Of a stretch of 64,000 nt of DNA, positions 23,575 to 34,899 are shown piece by piece. Both the position numbers and the translations under genes were made by a program. This DNA comes from Fallopia convolvulus. Lineage: Eukaryota > Streptophyta > Magnoliopsida > Caryophyllales > Polygonaceae. The DNA lies in NCBI GenBank assembly GCA_964016875.1, contig OZ024720.1:71577520-71641519 (forward strand), in the 5' to 3' direction. Position 1 is the first letter of the stretch. Every line of letters begins with the position of its first letter. The notes beneath the pieces are model-generated. The model was not told where the DNA came from, ran no database searches, and saw nothing but the letters and a program-made list of their open reading frames with translations.

Positions 23575-23944
23575 GATCATGTACAATGAGAGTTCTTTAT
23601 TTGAGGTGTTTAAGAGTACTTAATTATTATTATAATATTTTTTTCTTTTCAACATTACACAAGCACCTATTTATTTATTTTTCACTCCAATAGAACAACT
23701 CTATAGTACTTATAAGCACCCATTTATTTCTTTTATACCTTTAATTTTTCATACCAAAAATATAAATTGAATGACATGTTACAAAATATTATTAGTTAGA
23801 AGGTAATGAGAGAGTGCTTAGAGAAAAGAGAGTGCTTGTACAAGCACGAGGAGGGCGAGTACTTGGCATTTTCCTTTTTCTTTTACCCAAAAGTTGGACA
23901 AGTACTCCTTAAGCACCCTTAAGCACTCCCCATTGCACATGGCC
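23575..23944. mobile_element. PIF/Harbinger-like MITE (370 bp)
   Basis: Left end GATCATGTACAATGAGAG and right end (reverse complement GGCCATGTGCAATGGGGAG) are inverted repeats. TAA flanks both ends (23572-23574, 23945-23947). A hAT MITE inserted four bases beyond its right target copy. Confidence 0.75.
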
Positions 23945-23955
23945 TAAGTGGTCGC

Positions 23956-24388
23956 CAGGGCCGTCTCAATAATTTTGGAGGCCCGGTTTCAAAATTAATA
24001 TGAGGCCCCAAAAATATTATAAGTAGTGATGATAATCAATATTGGAAAAATAGTAATAAATAAAACTTCTTTTGTGGGTGTAATAGAAATAAAATTTTCA
24101 TAATAAAAATGACAATAACCAAAAATAGTGGGCCTCGTCAATACAAATCAGTAAACAAAAATGGTAGGCCCATCAATGTAAAATAGTGAAACCACTGAAA
24201 CGAATATATGGCAAAATGTAAAAATAGGGAGTCGAACACAGGTCTAGCTGCATGTGTGCACAAGGACTAACCACCAAGACAAACATGAGCTTTTACTTTA
24301 TATCTCGTTTTTTTAATTATATAGAGGCCCCAATATATTGGGGGCCCTGTTCTAATGAACCGGTTGAACTGGTTGAAAGACGGGCCTG
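23956..24388. mobile_element. hAT MITE with tRNA-like core (433 bp)
   Basis: Ends CAGGGCCGTCT and complementary AGACGGGCCTG; perfect 8-bp target duplication GTGGTCGC (23948-23955 and 24389-24396). The antisense interior (about 24290-24215) has A-box-like TGGTGGTTAG and B-box-like GTGTTCGACTCCC words. Same family as 27774-28373. Confidence 0.9.
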
Positions 24389-24396
24389 GTGGTCGC

Positions 24397-25286
24397 CTTT
24401 AGTATATACGCAAGGAAAATTATAAAATAGAAAATACTTACTTGACATGAATTGAATTTTTTTTATAGTGAAAACACTTGATCAATGAACAATGTTAAAC
24501 AAGTGAAAAATCACTCCCTTCCAAGGTCTCGTTTGAAAGTATTAAAAGTTGTAACTTGTTTTATTGATCTCTTGAATATATTTACAAGAACAACCCGAAG
24601 TTAACCCTATTCTCTCAGTATGCTAGCACTCGTTTGAACCGAGTAAAATCCTACTCTCAACTAAATCCATGAGCCTATGATTTGTTCTTCTTCTTTCAAA
24701 CCCTCGAACAATTAGTTTTTCTTTTCACAAAATGTAGAGTATAGAGTTCGTACTATTCTAACCTAATCTTTAGACTTAAATAGTCGAAACTAGGTTAACT
24801 AGAAATATATTATCTTCCAATTCGGTTATGGAAAGATAACATAAATCTAGTCTTACAAGATCATCATAAGCAAGTAATTAAAGAAATCACAATAAGATAA
24901 TGCTTAGAGCATAAGGCAATTTCGATGCCTTATCACATCTGAGAAGATTCTCTACTTAACAAGAATATCTTGATCCAATCCGCAATATCTCACGCCACGC
25001 GTCTTGAAGATCTTCTCATATTGTGTTCATTTCAAGTCGGGGACGTACATGACATATGTTGGTATCTTATTTCGCAGTCTCAAAGTTGATCACTTCACTT
25101 GCATTTGGAATCATCAAAATGTAAGCTCCGCATTTTCTAACAAAATTAACATGCAAGGCAGATTTGATAAATTAAGAGATTGAGAAACAGGAAAGGTGGA
25201 TAAACCGGCACAATAAAAATTTACAAATAAGCACGACAGGTCAAGAGGCTCAACAAACAAGTCGACATAACTAAAAAGCTTTGAAG
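24397..25286. other. intergenic, nothing recognised
   Basis: Mixed-composition non-coding DNA. No conserved protein motif in any frame, no terminal repeats and no tRNA found. Confidence 0.5.
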
Positions 25287-25762
25287 ACTCGTGTTAGAAC
25301 AATATTCGGGACCGTTCCTCACCTTGTATTGATGATTGACAAATCAATGTGGATTTCAAGTTATATTTGTCTTAGAGTTTTAAAAACAAAGTGAAGAACA
25401 AGAAATGTGAAAGCAAAACAGAGCTTATGATAGAATAAAGAGGAACAATAATATTATTCATAAGGAACCATTATAGAGTCGGTGATTCCGTTGAATAAGT
25501 TCGTTGGGCCAATAACAACGCGGGGGTCCACACGTCTGTCCGTGCGCATAAGCACGTTATGGGCCTAACACATAAGACCATGGGATCCGATTTCATCCTA
25601 AAACCAATTGGTAATAGGAGTAACCGAAGTACTTATATGTTAGGCAATTACCTTTCATATTTTCTACGTGGGAAGTTTCTTTCTACAAATAGTTAAAGGT
25701 GGTGGAGAGCATCTATAAGCAATCTTCAATTGGGGGGGGTGAAATACAGATTGGGTTCTAAG

Positions 25763-26156
25763 TAAGATTGTTGAAAATGTCCGATGACCCATAATCCGAC
25801 CGACCCAACTCGTAAATTAGGGGTCTGACACCCGACCCGTATATTAAGGGTCGAGTCACGAGTCCAGATTTTTGGGATTACGGGTCGACCCGTAAAACCC
25901 GTAATATAAATTTTTAAATATTTTGTATAATAGATAATTATATTTATTCTTTATAATAGATAATTAATTATTTTTTACGGGTTACAAGTCAGGTTAACGA
26001 ATCAAATGGATCATTTTGACCCATTTGACCTATTCAAACAGTTCAATGCGTGACCCGACCCGTAAAACCGGTAACTTGTAAATCCGGTTATGGGTCGGGT
26101 CACGAGTCGATTAATTTTGTTTACAGGTCAACGGGTCGACTTGTTGAACGACCCTA
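25763..26156. mobile_element. hAT-type MITE rich in GACCCG words (394 bp)
   Basis: Starts TAAGATTGTTGAA and ends with the complement of TAGGGTCGTTCAACAAG. Perfect 8-bp duplication GTTCTAAG at 25755-25762 and 26157-26164. The subterminal regions contain many GACCCG/CGGGTC words, probably transposase-binding repeats. Confidence 0.85.
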
Positions 26157-26184
26157 GTTCTAAGTCATCCTTTGTCAAATTAAT

Positions 26185-26263
26185 AAGAATAGATATAATT
26201 GCTCCCTTGAGGGGCCTGAGAGTGTCGCCTCTCCTTCTACCAAAAAAAAAAGAATAAATATAA
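26185..26263 (+). mobile_element. 5'-truncated SINE, 51 nt, TTCTACC(A)9 tail
   Basis: AAGAATAGATATAA (26185-26198) and AAGAATAAATATAA (26250-26263) differ at one base and enclose 51 nt ending CTCCTTCTACC followed by nine A. It is the longest copy here of the TTCTACC(A)n family and gives the best view of its 3' end (TTGAGGGGCC..GTGTCGCC..). The head is missing, so tRNA origin is not proven. Confidence 0.65.
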
Positions 26264-26839
26264 GATAGATTTATTTTAGGAAAGTTATGTATTAGGATAG
26301 ATTATGTCTTATGGATGAAAACTATATCTTTGACAAAGATAGAATATTAGATCCATAAGAGCATTATAAATACATAGGCTTTATAGGAGAAATTTACACT
26401 CTTCTAGAAAAATGAGTATATACCTCATATATTATACTCGTACAAGTGCTTACCCAAAGAATAATACGAGAGAGAGTTTTCAAGAGAACAAAGTGTGATC
26501 GATCTCGAAGGTGAAGAAGCAATCTCAAAGCAAAGGAAGTACGATGAGCTAGGTAGCGGTTGAGAAGGAAGATAACTGTGTTAGTTGAATTGGTTTCTGA
26601 GGTTATAGGAAGTCTAATAAGTATTCTAGAAACTCGAGTAGGTTTCTAGAATAGAGAAGTTCTAGTCTTGTTTTACCCATTCGATCTACTTGTTGGTTGA
26701 AGTGGGGTTTCTTTATAAGGGGAAAAATGTCTATTTACTTGTGTTTACTTTACTTCCGTTGTCCACGAAACCGTCTTTACACAGTTCCCTATCCATTACG
26801 AACACATGTGGATCCTACAACTCGAGGTCGGGTTATATT

Positions 26840-27200
26840 ACTGAGTGTTAGATGTTATAAATAATTGTACATAATTTTTAAATGACTATGTATAATCCTA
26901 TAATTGATTGTACGTGCATAATATTGTAACTAATTGTGCATGACTTGTTTTTTTGAGTGTGTATTATATTGCAACCGACTTTGTATAATTTTTGTAAATG
27001 ATTGTACATAATCCTATAAATGCGTGTGCTTAATCCTATTCCTATTTGTACATAATATCATAACTAAGTGTGTATGACTTTTGCACACTTATTATAAGTT
27101 CATCATACACACTCAGTTAAAAAGATAATGCACAATCAATAACAAAATTATGTACACTCACTTAAAAAAACATGTACAAGAAATAGTAAAATTATGCACA
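26840..27200. repeat. spaced TGTGCAT/TGTACATAAT repeats
   Basis: About fifteen words such as TTGTACATAAT, TTGTGCATGACTT and the reverse complement ATGCACA recur every 20-35 bp, with an orientation switch near 27080. It may be the core of an unrecognised element. No coding sequence. Confidence 0.5.
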
Positions 27201-27236
27201 CACATTATAATTAAAATTCGTGAAAATATATATATA

Positions 27237-27506
27237 CTCCATCCGTTTCAAATTAAGTGTCGTTTTAGCACTTTAAATTTGATCCAATTTATATGTCGTT
27301 TTAAGTTTTTTAGGCAATTGATTAGGAGTGAGATATGAGAATTGTTATTGGAATGTGTTTTTATTGATTGATGTTACTCATTTATTTGTTAAAAAAGGTG
27401 ATGAGTGGTAAAGTTCATAAAAAATTTACACTTATGAGTTTAATTAATAGTTTTGTTAAATCTTGTGTCCAAAACTAAAACGACACTTATTTTGAATCGG
27501 AGAGAG
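27237..27506. mobile_element. Stowaway-type MITE, intact reference copy (270 bp)
   Basis: Left end CTCCATCCGTTTCAAATTAA; right end reads CTCTCTCCGATTCAAAATAA on the other strand. TA flanks each end. It is the intact relative of the interrupted MITE at 30795-32039. Confidence 0.88.
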
Positions 27507-27773
27507 TATATATCTATCTCTTACATGTGATTAATAAAAGTCATTAATATGTGGCCATCATTAATTTATAGACCCCATTTGCCTTAATTAACGGGTCAGT
27601 CTGCTAGTTCCAATTAAGTAAGCTAACTGGAATAGCCTAGCCCTATGCCCTATATATATGAAGTGAAAATGATCGATACCGATCGAGAGTACTATAGTGT
27701 ATCCAATTGTCTAAATGAATGAAAATGGATTCAATAATTAAGACCTAATTAGTGTAATTTCCGTAAATTTACG

Positions 27774-28373
27774 CAGGGTCGTCTCAATATTTTTCGGGGC
27801 CCTGTTCTATACTTTTAAAATTAGGCTCTTAAAATATAATTATATAAATATTTTATGAATAAAATAACTTTTAATGTATGATTTGAGTAAAAATAAATTA
27901 TTTTTATCGTGATTTATAATTTAAAAAACTTATACAACTCATCAAAATATCACTATTAAATAAATTAATATGAAAAATATCTCTTAAAAAGTTAAAAAAA
28001 TTTAAAATAATGATTCACATTGTATAAACAAGACATTTATTATATAAAATGGAAAGAAATTGAATTTTAAAAAAAAATAAAAAAAGAAAGGTGAGGCATA
28101 AGACATGCGTTTGTTTTGAGGGCAAAAAAATTGAAATGAATTTATGAGGGGCGCGGACAAGCGTTTGATTTTGAGGGCAAAAAAATTAAATGGGATGTAT
28201 GAGCGGACAATGCTCGAACACGGATCCTCATGCTCACCTGCTACACACACTGCCATCTAAGCTACTTTTTCTATTGTGCATATACTAGTTTTCCTTATAT
28301 TCTTTATATATATTATTACTTTTCGGGGGGCCTGTGCTATTGCAATCTTTGCACACCCTTATTTACGGGCCTG
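27774..28373. mobile_element. hAT MITE with tRNA-like core, second copy (600 bp)
   Basis: Starts CAGGGTCGTCTC and ends TTTACGGGCCTG; perfect 8-bp duplication AATTTACG (27766-27773, 28374-28381). Antisense interior at about 28262-28205 has TAGCTTAGATGG (A box) and GTGTTCGAGC (B box). No transposase. Confidence 0.88.
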
Positions 28374-28381
28374 AATTTACG

Positions 28382-29293
28382 AGTAGTTTTAAAATTTTTA
28401 CTATATAACATACTATAATAAATTAAAGAGAAATATAAAGATAATGTATATTTTACTAATTATTCTATTATTATAATTATTAGCGATATTTATATAAAAT
28501 TTAATGATTTTTTTTTAATATTTAAGTTAAAACTAAATAAACATGGAAAATATTTTTCTAAATCAAACCTTCTACATTCACTTTTAAGTATAATAAATAT
28601 AAATAAATAAAATGAAAGAACTGATTGGTTCTTAAACTGCCATGTAGCACAAATTTTAGCGTAGATATAGATAGAAATTTATATCGATAATTTTTTTTTC
28701 AACAATCAGCTAAAAATATTTTAGCATAATCTTAAGATAGCATATATAATATTTCTTTTCAATATCAATAAACATAGATAGAAAATTATATAGATAAAAA
28801 TTTATTTTGATACATTAATTAGTTTATAAAATCTAAAATTGTCGTTTTTTATATTTAGGAACTTTTGAAGAATAAAATCAATATTTACATAGATAGAAAA
28901 CTATATATATTATCTATTTTGTAAAATCTAAAACCTTACCCTAAAAACCTTCAATCTTTTTAAATTAATTTTTTATTTAGTAATGTTTATTATTTAATTA
29001 AATTTTTTAAATATGATTGTATATTAATTAATTTCTTTATTTTTTAGTATGTTATACTATATGAAACAATCTTTGCATACAATATTATATCTATCCATAA
29101 TCTATTTTATGAAGTGGTTAAGAATTTAAGATAAATTGTGATTTTTAGAACTATTGTTAAGAGTATAACGTGAAGGAGCTTTGTAGAATTATTATTTAGT
29201 TTTTAAAGTTGAAAAAAGGTTTTCATTATTTTATTAAGTTTATGCCATGTGGCGCAAATTTTTACACAGACTTGGTTTCTACTTTATAATGTA
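28382..29293. other. AT-rich non-coding DNA, probable decayed transposon pieces
   Basis: No gene. A direct repeat TGCCATGTRGCRCAAATTTT occurs at 28638 and 29243, about 605 bp apart, with Helitron-like 5' wording nearby. Boundaries cannot be set. Confidence 0.4.
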
Positions 29294-30260
29294 CTAGCCT
29301 AAGTTCACATGCCTTGCACGGAATTATAAAATTATTATATTATTTATTTGTAAATTTGATTAAATTGATATTAAAAAAACTATACGTATATTATTAAAAA
29401 ACTATCATTTCTAAAAATAATTATTGATATAAGTAAGGATTTTTTTAAGAAACGATATGTATCTTCTCGTATAAACTATCTTACCCAAAAATAAAACTAA
29501 TATATTAAAAATAATAAAAAATAATCCAATTAATTTTCAAAGAATAAATTTGATTTAAAAAAGATGGGCGGTGTAATTCAATGTGGAACAGTTTTAAATA
29601 TTATTTTAACATCCGCTTTAGTATATACTATGGGCGGTGTAATTCAATGGGGAACAATTTTAAATATTATTTTAACATCCGCTTTAGTATATACTATATG
29701 GTAATGAACTAATAATATATGATTGGATTTATAAATTAAATATTAATAATCTTTAAAAATAATTCAAATATAATAATTATGTTTCTAATATTTCTGAAAT
29801 AGTAATATTATTTTTTTAATTTTAAAAAATATTTTATAATAAATATTAGGTTTCTATCACTTACCAAATTTTAAGATCTCTAAATATAGTTGTATATTAA
29901 TAAGATTATTATATTTAAATTTTTTATTTCCTAATAAAGATTATGTTTCTGCCAAATTTTAAGATCTCTAGATATAATTGTATATTAATAATATTAGTAA
30001 CATTATTATATTTACTAAAAAGTTTCCATAATGGATTAGAATCCTAAATCAACTTGTCAAAATTTAAGATATCTAAATATAATTGTATATTAGTAATATA
30101 AAAATTATTATATATTATTATTATATAAGGATAAAGGATTGTAAATACTTCAATTAACAAAGGGCAAAGAGGTAAATGGAAAAATTAAAACGCCTACGTG
30201 GCATAGTTAAGACGATGACACGTAGGACAGAGAGATTCAACCTTAGCTATAGTATATTGA
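29294..30260 (-). mobile_element. non-autonomous Helitron (967 bp)
   Basis: Read on the minus strand it starts TCAATATACTATAGCTAAGG, preceded by A, and ends with a short GC hairpin (CCGTGCAAGGCATG), then a spacer and CTAG followed by T, i.e. insertion between A and T. This is the standard Helitron end structure. No Rep/helicase coding sequence. It includes a 66-bp tandem duplication. Confidence 0.75.
29564..29695. repeat. 66-bp tandem duplication inside the Helitron
   Basis: Units 29564-29629 and 29630-29695 start ATGGGCGGTGTAATTCAATG and differ at two positions that I could see. A recent slippage or repair duplication. Confidence 0.85.
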
Positions 30261-30794
30261 TTGATTAGGGTAGATAAGATAGGCTGGTGAATGAATGGGT
30301 CAGCCGCACGTTGCTACATTTGTATGGCCAAGCAATTGAATCTAGATAGTTTGCTCGATCTTATCGTGTCTGGCGAGGTTGCACATCGAAGGTAAGAGAA
30401 TTACGTGAGTTTTGATTCCTTTATGACTCCGAGAAGGTACGTAGGTAACTTAAATATCAATTTCAAGCTAGCCCTTCTTCTCCCAACACTTCTCTTCCCA
30501 AACATGGTGGAATAGGCAAAAATAGCCGTTAGAACCACAAACCCCGATTGCGGTTTATGCATTAAAACGCCTATCTTTTTTTTCAAATTTGGTGGAACCG
30601 AACCGAATCGAAACCGGACTAAGAACCGGGATCGGAGAAACCGAAACTGCCGGTTTCGAAACCGAACCCACCTCTAGTATGGCCTATCCCGAAAATATAT
30701 AGAAGATATTTAGTATTTTTAAATTTTCCATAAATAGAGGCAGTTTTAGTAGAGGTGGTAGATTTGATGAAATTTTGCGCCTTAATGTATGCTA

Positions 30795-32039
30795 TTCCCT
30801 CCGATCCAAAATAATTGTCGTTTTAGTTTTGGACACAAGAATTAAAAAAAGTATTAACTAAACTCAAAAGGTAATCTATGTATACATATATATAAAAGAC
30901 GTAAGAAATAAGGCCACCACTTTGCACCACCTAGGATTTTCCTACATGTCGTTCTCACATTAAGTCACCTAAGATTTTGCCACATAGGATTTTTATTTTG
31001 GAAATTTATATATGTTAATATTATTTTAGGATGATATAGAAATAGGATAAATTAATCCAGGACAAATTCTATCTAAAATAAAAAAATGTTATCTATTATG
31101 TATTAGGAATTTCGATAGATCTAAAAGATTTTATCTAAAATTAAGATAAATTATAGAAAATTAGATAGTATATATTAAGATAGATATATTAATCTAGTTT
31201 TTTCCAATTAAATTTTTTTCTATTTATATAAAAAAAAAAAATCCGAATTTTATTTAATATTAAAGAAAATTATTTTATCTTTATTTTTTATCTATTTATG
31301 TAAAAGATTTGTCTTAAGTAAAATTTTGATAAAAAAAATAGAACTTTCAATCCAGATAATTACTTGCCTAAATTGACTTTTGATAATAAGAAATTATGTT
31401 ATCTTTTCCTTAATTTTATTTTTAATTATTTATGTAAATATAAATGATTTTATCATCATTAATAAATTCATTCTTTATTTATATTTTTTCATTGTTTCTT
31501 ATTAATTATATTTTTACTTTTTATTAAATTTTTTTTAAAGAATTAAATTTGATAAAAAATATAAGAATTCAGATTATTTTTGCCTTTTTATATTTTTTGT
31601 AAAATATTTTTTAAATTAAATGATTATAATTCAAATAATTTTTATTTATATTTTTGCATAAATAAATTATCATTAAGCCATCAAAGTTATAGTAGGCTCA
31701 CCTTAATAATTTTGGCCCCGTCGTTTCATATGGCACCAATTGTAAAATTTTATATATTTTTTTTCTAATAAATAAGTTTTTTATATTAAATTAAAATCAT
31801 ATTCATTAAATAAATTAAGTATTAAATTTATGTAGTCGTGTATGGCACGACGGATATAGCTAGTTTTTTATAAATTTTACCACTCATCAGCTTTTTTCAA
31901 CCAATAAATAAATAACATTAATTAATAAAAATACATTCCAATAACAATTCTCATAAATCACTCCTAATCAATTGCCTAAAAAACCTAAAATGACATATAT
32001 AATTGATCAAATTTAAAGTGTTACAATTAATTTCAATCG
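30795..32039. mobile_element. Stowaway-type MITE split by a Helitron
   Basis: 30795-30874 and 31864-32039 together match the reverse complement of the MITE at 27237-27506 across its whole length (TTTTAGTTTTGGACACAAGA, ACCACTCATCA, AATCAATTGCCTAAAAAACC). The right terminal repeat has decayed (TTTCAATCG). The interruption is a 989-bp Helitron. Confidence 0.85.
30875..31863 (+). mobile_element. non-autonomous Helitron inside the MITE (989 bp)
   Basis: Starts A|TCTATGTATACATATATATA and ends with the perfect 6-bp-stem hairpin GTCGTGTATGGCACGAC, then GGATATAG and CTAG|T. The flanking A and T join to restore MITE sequence matching GTAAATTTTTTATGAAC of the paralogue, which confirms both boundaries. 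AT-rich interior without Rep/Hel. Confidence 0.88.
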
Positions 32040-32430
32040 TATTAAAATCTGCAATTACTGTTCGACTGTTCGTCATACTTGATCGGATCTTATACATAAT
32101 TGTCTTAGGCAATGAAAGTCGTCGTCCACCATTATGTATTATATATATGTATTATATGACTAGTAAAAAAAATGCGGGCGAACAATATTTTACGCAAGAA
32201 TACACTTTTCTTTAGTTTATCTGTCGAACATGACCACAAAAACAAATATGATAAAATTAAATACTTTAAAAACATAAACCACAAGCATTGATCGATATAA
32301 GCTCCACTATACATTATATATGTATAAGCAAGCGATTTAAACACACTTAGTTCCGCTGGATCAATATTCAATACTGATCGAGTAGATCGAAGAAGAACGT
32401 ACTTAAATTTTTTTTTGTTGGAATTAATAT

Positions 32431-34569
32431 CTATCTGGTCATTCCACCTGGTGCGACTGGAGCCATGTGCACACCATGGGCTTGCCTTTCCGCATTACCG
32501 AACCACCCTATAAAAATATTTAAAGAATCATGCACGCATCATGTTAATTAAACACGATGGACGAAATGAATGGAGTAGTTGTAGAGGGTGTATGTAGGTA
32601 CCAAGAGGGACGTCAAAACCACGGTTGGTAAGCTCCTTGTACTCCTGGCAAAGCGAGCATCCCTCGCACCAGAAATGGGTGCAACAATCGCCTACATCGT
32701 CTCCAGGAATGCCATACTGCTGCCTCATCCTGGTGCGGTACGTGCACGAGTATATGAATTGGCATCCCGTGAAGAACAATATTAACGAGTACAGTGCTCC
32801 AGCCGTACCACAAGCTGCACCCAACAATTACATATATATTAACACGTACGTATGATCGATAACATATTAATTAGGGAAATTCCGTCTGGTACCCCTGAGT
32901 TTTTTACTTTTCCGAATGGTGCCCTATGAAAAAACTTATTCCAGATTATACCCCTCAACTTTTAAAATAGTTCGAACCGTACCCTTAATTACGACTCTCC
33001 GTTAGTTGATAATGATTCTCGTTAGTTTTAGGATTTAAAAAGAAAAAAGCAAAAGATCTTAATACTTTATTTAAAAATAAAAAGAACAAAGGCAACAGGG
33101 AAGATGCCCTTCCTTATCTCCTCCTATCGGTGGTTGAACAGGGGGCATCGGGCCTCCACGGCAGTCAGAGGGCGGACGGAGTTACGACATGTATTAAATC
33201 CTAAATCACCTCCAGTCCCCCTTGACACCCTTCGTTACCTCCTCCAGTCCCCCTTGACGGAGTTACGACATGTATTAAATCCTAAATCTCCTCCACGGCT
33301 TGTCCTCCATCGGCGATGACGACGGGCGACTTCGTGGTAGTTTGACCGGAATTTGTAAGTCGATCCCCTTCGTACTCGATTCACTAATTTAGGGCCTGAC
33401 CAGAATTTGTAAGCCGGCCCCTTCGTTCTCGATTCACTAATTTAGGGTTTAAGCTTAGATGCACAATGTTCTTTTATCAATTTACAAATTTAGGTTATTC
33501 CCCCTAATAGCCTATATTATCTATCTAATTTTACTATTCAATTATCGTTACCGGGTTGCTCTTAATTATGGGTGGTGTAGGAGAGTAATAAGAGTGAAGA
33601 GAAAGAGAAGATGTTGACATTAATGGTGGTGGAGGATCTTGTTTAAGTGGTTTGTAGTTGGAGCCTGGGGAAGGAAGTAAAAGATAGAAAAGAGTAAGGA
33701 GGAGACAAGAAAATAATTAAGATTACATAAGCTGCTAATTAAGCTGGATAATCTTCTTGATTGCCATTAACGAGTTCGAGTCTGCTTTGAGAGACATTAA
33801 TCTGAGCGGATGGATTGGGTAATCTTCTAAGTAAATTTGACTTGTATTTTAAAATCATTAAAATCGAAAATCAAAATCATTTTCTTTCTTTTTTAAATTG
33901 CAAAATTAACGTGAGTTGTTGTCAATTAAAGGAAAATCAAGGTGAAGGGTACGGGCCAAACTATTTTAAAAGTTGAGGGGTATAATTTGGAATAAGTTTT
34001 TTCGTAGGGCACCATTCGGAAAAGCAAAAATCTCGGGGGTACCAGACGGAATTTCCCTATTAATTACTTAATAAATAATTAATTATTGCAATCAAATATT
34101 AAGCTGTATGTATATAATGGAACTACGTGATCGACTTACTTGAGGCTCCTTTATCTACGATTTCTGCAATCCGGCCGAACGTAATACATGGGCACCAACA
34201 TGTCATGCAGCCTATATATATACACGTACGAACAGTGCATATATATATATATATATAATTCGTTATTTTCAACTTACAACTCCTCAAATTAAACATCTTT
34301 AATTTTAACTAATGAAATGAGAAAATTGGAAAACTATATATGATCTCTAGCTAAGTAAGTAAATTAAGATGTTGTTAATTATATTTTTACGTACACAGGG
34401 GAACATCATCAAAGCAGTCGAAGAGACCGGTGGACCAGACGCCAGCCTGCTGCTGGCCCGGAGCGAGCGGATAGTTTGGCTGGGGATATTGGGCGTATTG
34501 CTGCCCCTGCGGTGGTGGATACGGTTGTTGGTTCATCGCAATCCCGGTCGCCCCCTGCTTTTCCATCAT
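32431..34569 (-). CDS. PLAC8 / plant cadmium resistance - cell number regulator family protein, four exons
   Basis: Minus-strand exons are 34395-34569, 34140-34211, 32602-32814 and 32431-32507, all GT-AG and in phase, giving 178 residues. The N-terminus is Pro/Gln-rich (QPYPPPQGQQYAQYPQP), then VWSTGLFDCFDDVPLC, the signature CCMTCWCPCITFGRIAEIV, a hydrophobic segment (GALYSLILFFTGCQFIYS), CCTHFWCEGCSLCQEYKELTNRG and the tail WFGNAERQ..APVAPGGMTR. The tail matches the first PLAC8 gene (WNGNVARQ..PMVPTGMMR), supporting paralogy; that gene lacks the last intron. Function within the family (metal transport or organ-size control at the plasma membrane) is unknown. Intron 2 (32815-34139) contains a 1184-bp MULE; without it the intron would be about 130 bp. 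Coding sequence is intact, so splicing probably still works. Confidence 0.92.
32874..34057. mobile_element. MULE (possible Pack-MULE) in a PLAC8 intron, 1184 bp
   Basis: Terminal inverted repeats begin GGGAAATTCCGTCTGGTACC and extend with some mismatches past CCAGATTATACCCCTCAAC. A perfect 9-bp duplication TATTAATTA flanks it (32865-32873, 34058-34066), diagnostic of Mutator-like elements. The interior at about 33100-33460 is GC-rich, unlike the rest, and includes a ~33-bp direct repeat 81 bp apart and a second tandem repeat (33343-33460), so captured host DNA is possible. No transposase. Confidence 0.92.
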
Positions 34570-34653
34570 CCGATCCTTGATTTCTACTTCTTTAATATAA
34601 TTTTTATACGTACGATGAATAGATCGAGTACTCGCTTGCTGCCCGGCTTATGG

Positions 34654-34666
34654 CTTTTATATATAT
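34654..34666 (-). promoter_or_regulatory. TATA box of second PLAC8 gene
   Basis: ATATATATAAAAG on the minus strand lies about 90 bp upstream of the start codon, mirroring the promoter spacing of the first PLAC8 gene. Confidence 0.55.
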
Positions 34667-34852
34667 CTGCGTACCTACATTAACATAATAACATACTTGG
34701 GCATGCAGTTGGGCGCGCAATATTATACTGTATATATGTGGATCTGGTCAAACGATTTCGTGAAGAATGACAAGTCAACGGAAAACAATTGGGTTGTAAT
34801 TAAGCTAATGCTAGCTGGCATAAATGCGTGGGAGGGAGGTTAGCCTTTCTTA

Positions 34853-34898
34853 ATTATCAATTTCCTTATTCTACCAAAAAAATTGATCAGTTTCCTTA
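34853..34898 (+). mobile_element. micro-retroposon footprint (TTCTACC(A)n, ~14 nt)
   Basis: ATTATCAATTTCCTTA (34853-34868) and ATTGATCAGTTTCCTTA (34882-34898) are an imperfect duplication (one indel, one substitution) around TTCTACCAAAAAA. The insert is identical to the end of the 26199-26249 and 44437-44453 inserts. Confidence 0.6.
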
Positions 34899-34899
34899 G

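Larger units (their letters stand above)
25292..26819 (+). mobile_element. solo LTR with 5-bp target duplication (1.5 kb with insertions)
   Basis: The segment starts TGTTAGAACA and ends GGATCCTACA, flanked by ACTCG on both sides (25287-25291 and 26820-26824). A TATAAATA box near 26367 and a transcribed-looking tail are consistent with an LTR. No internal retrotransposon region is present, so it formed by recombination between two LTRs. It has been interrupted by a hAT MITE (25763-26156) and a tiny SINE (26185-26263). Confidence 0.8.
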
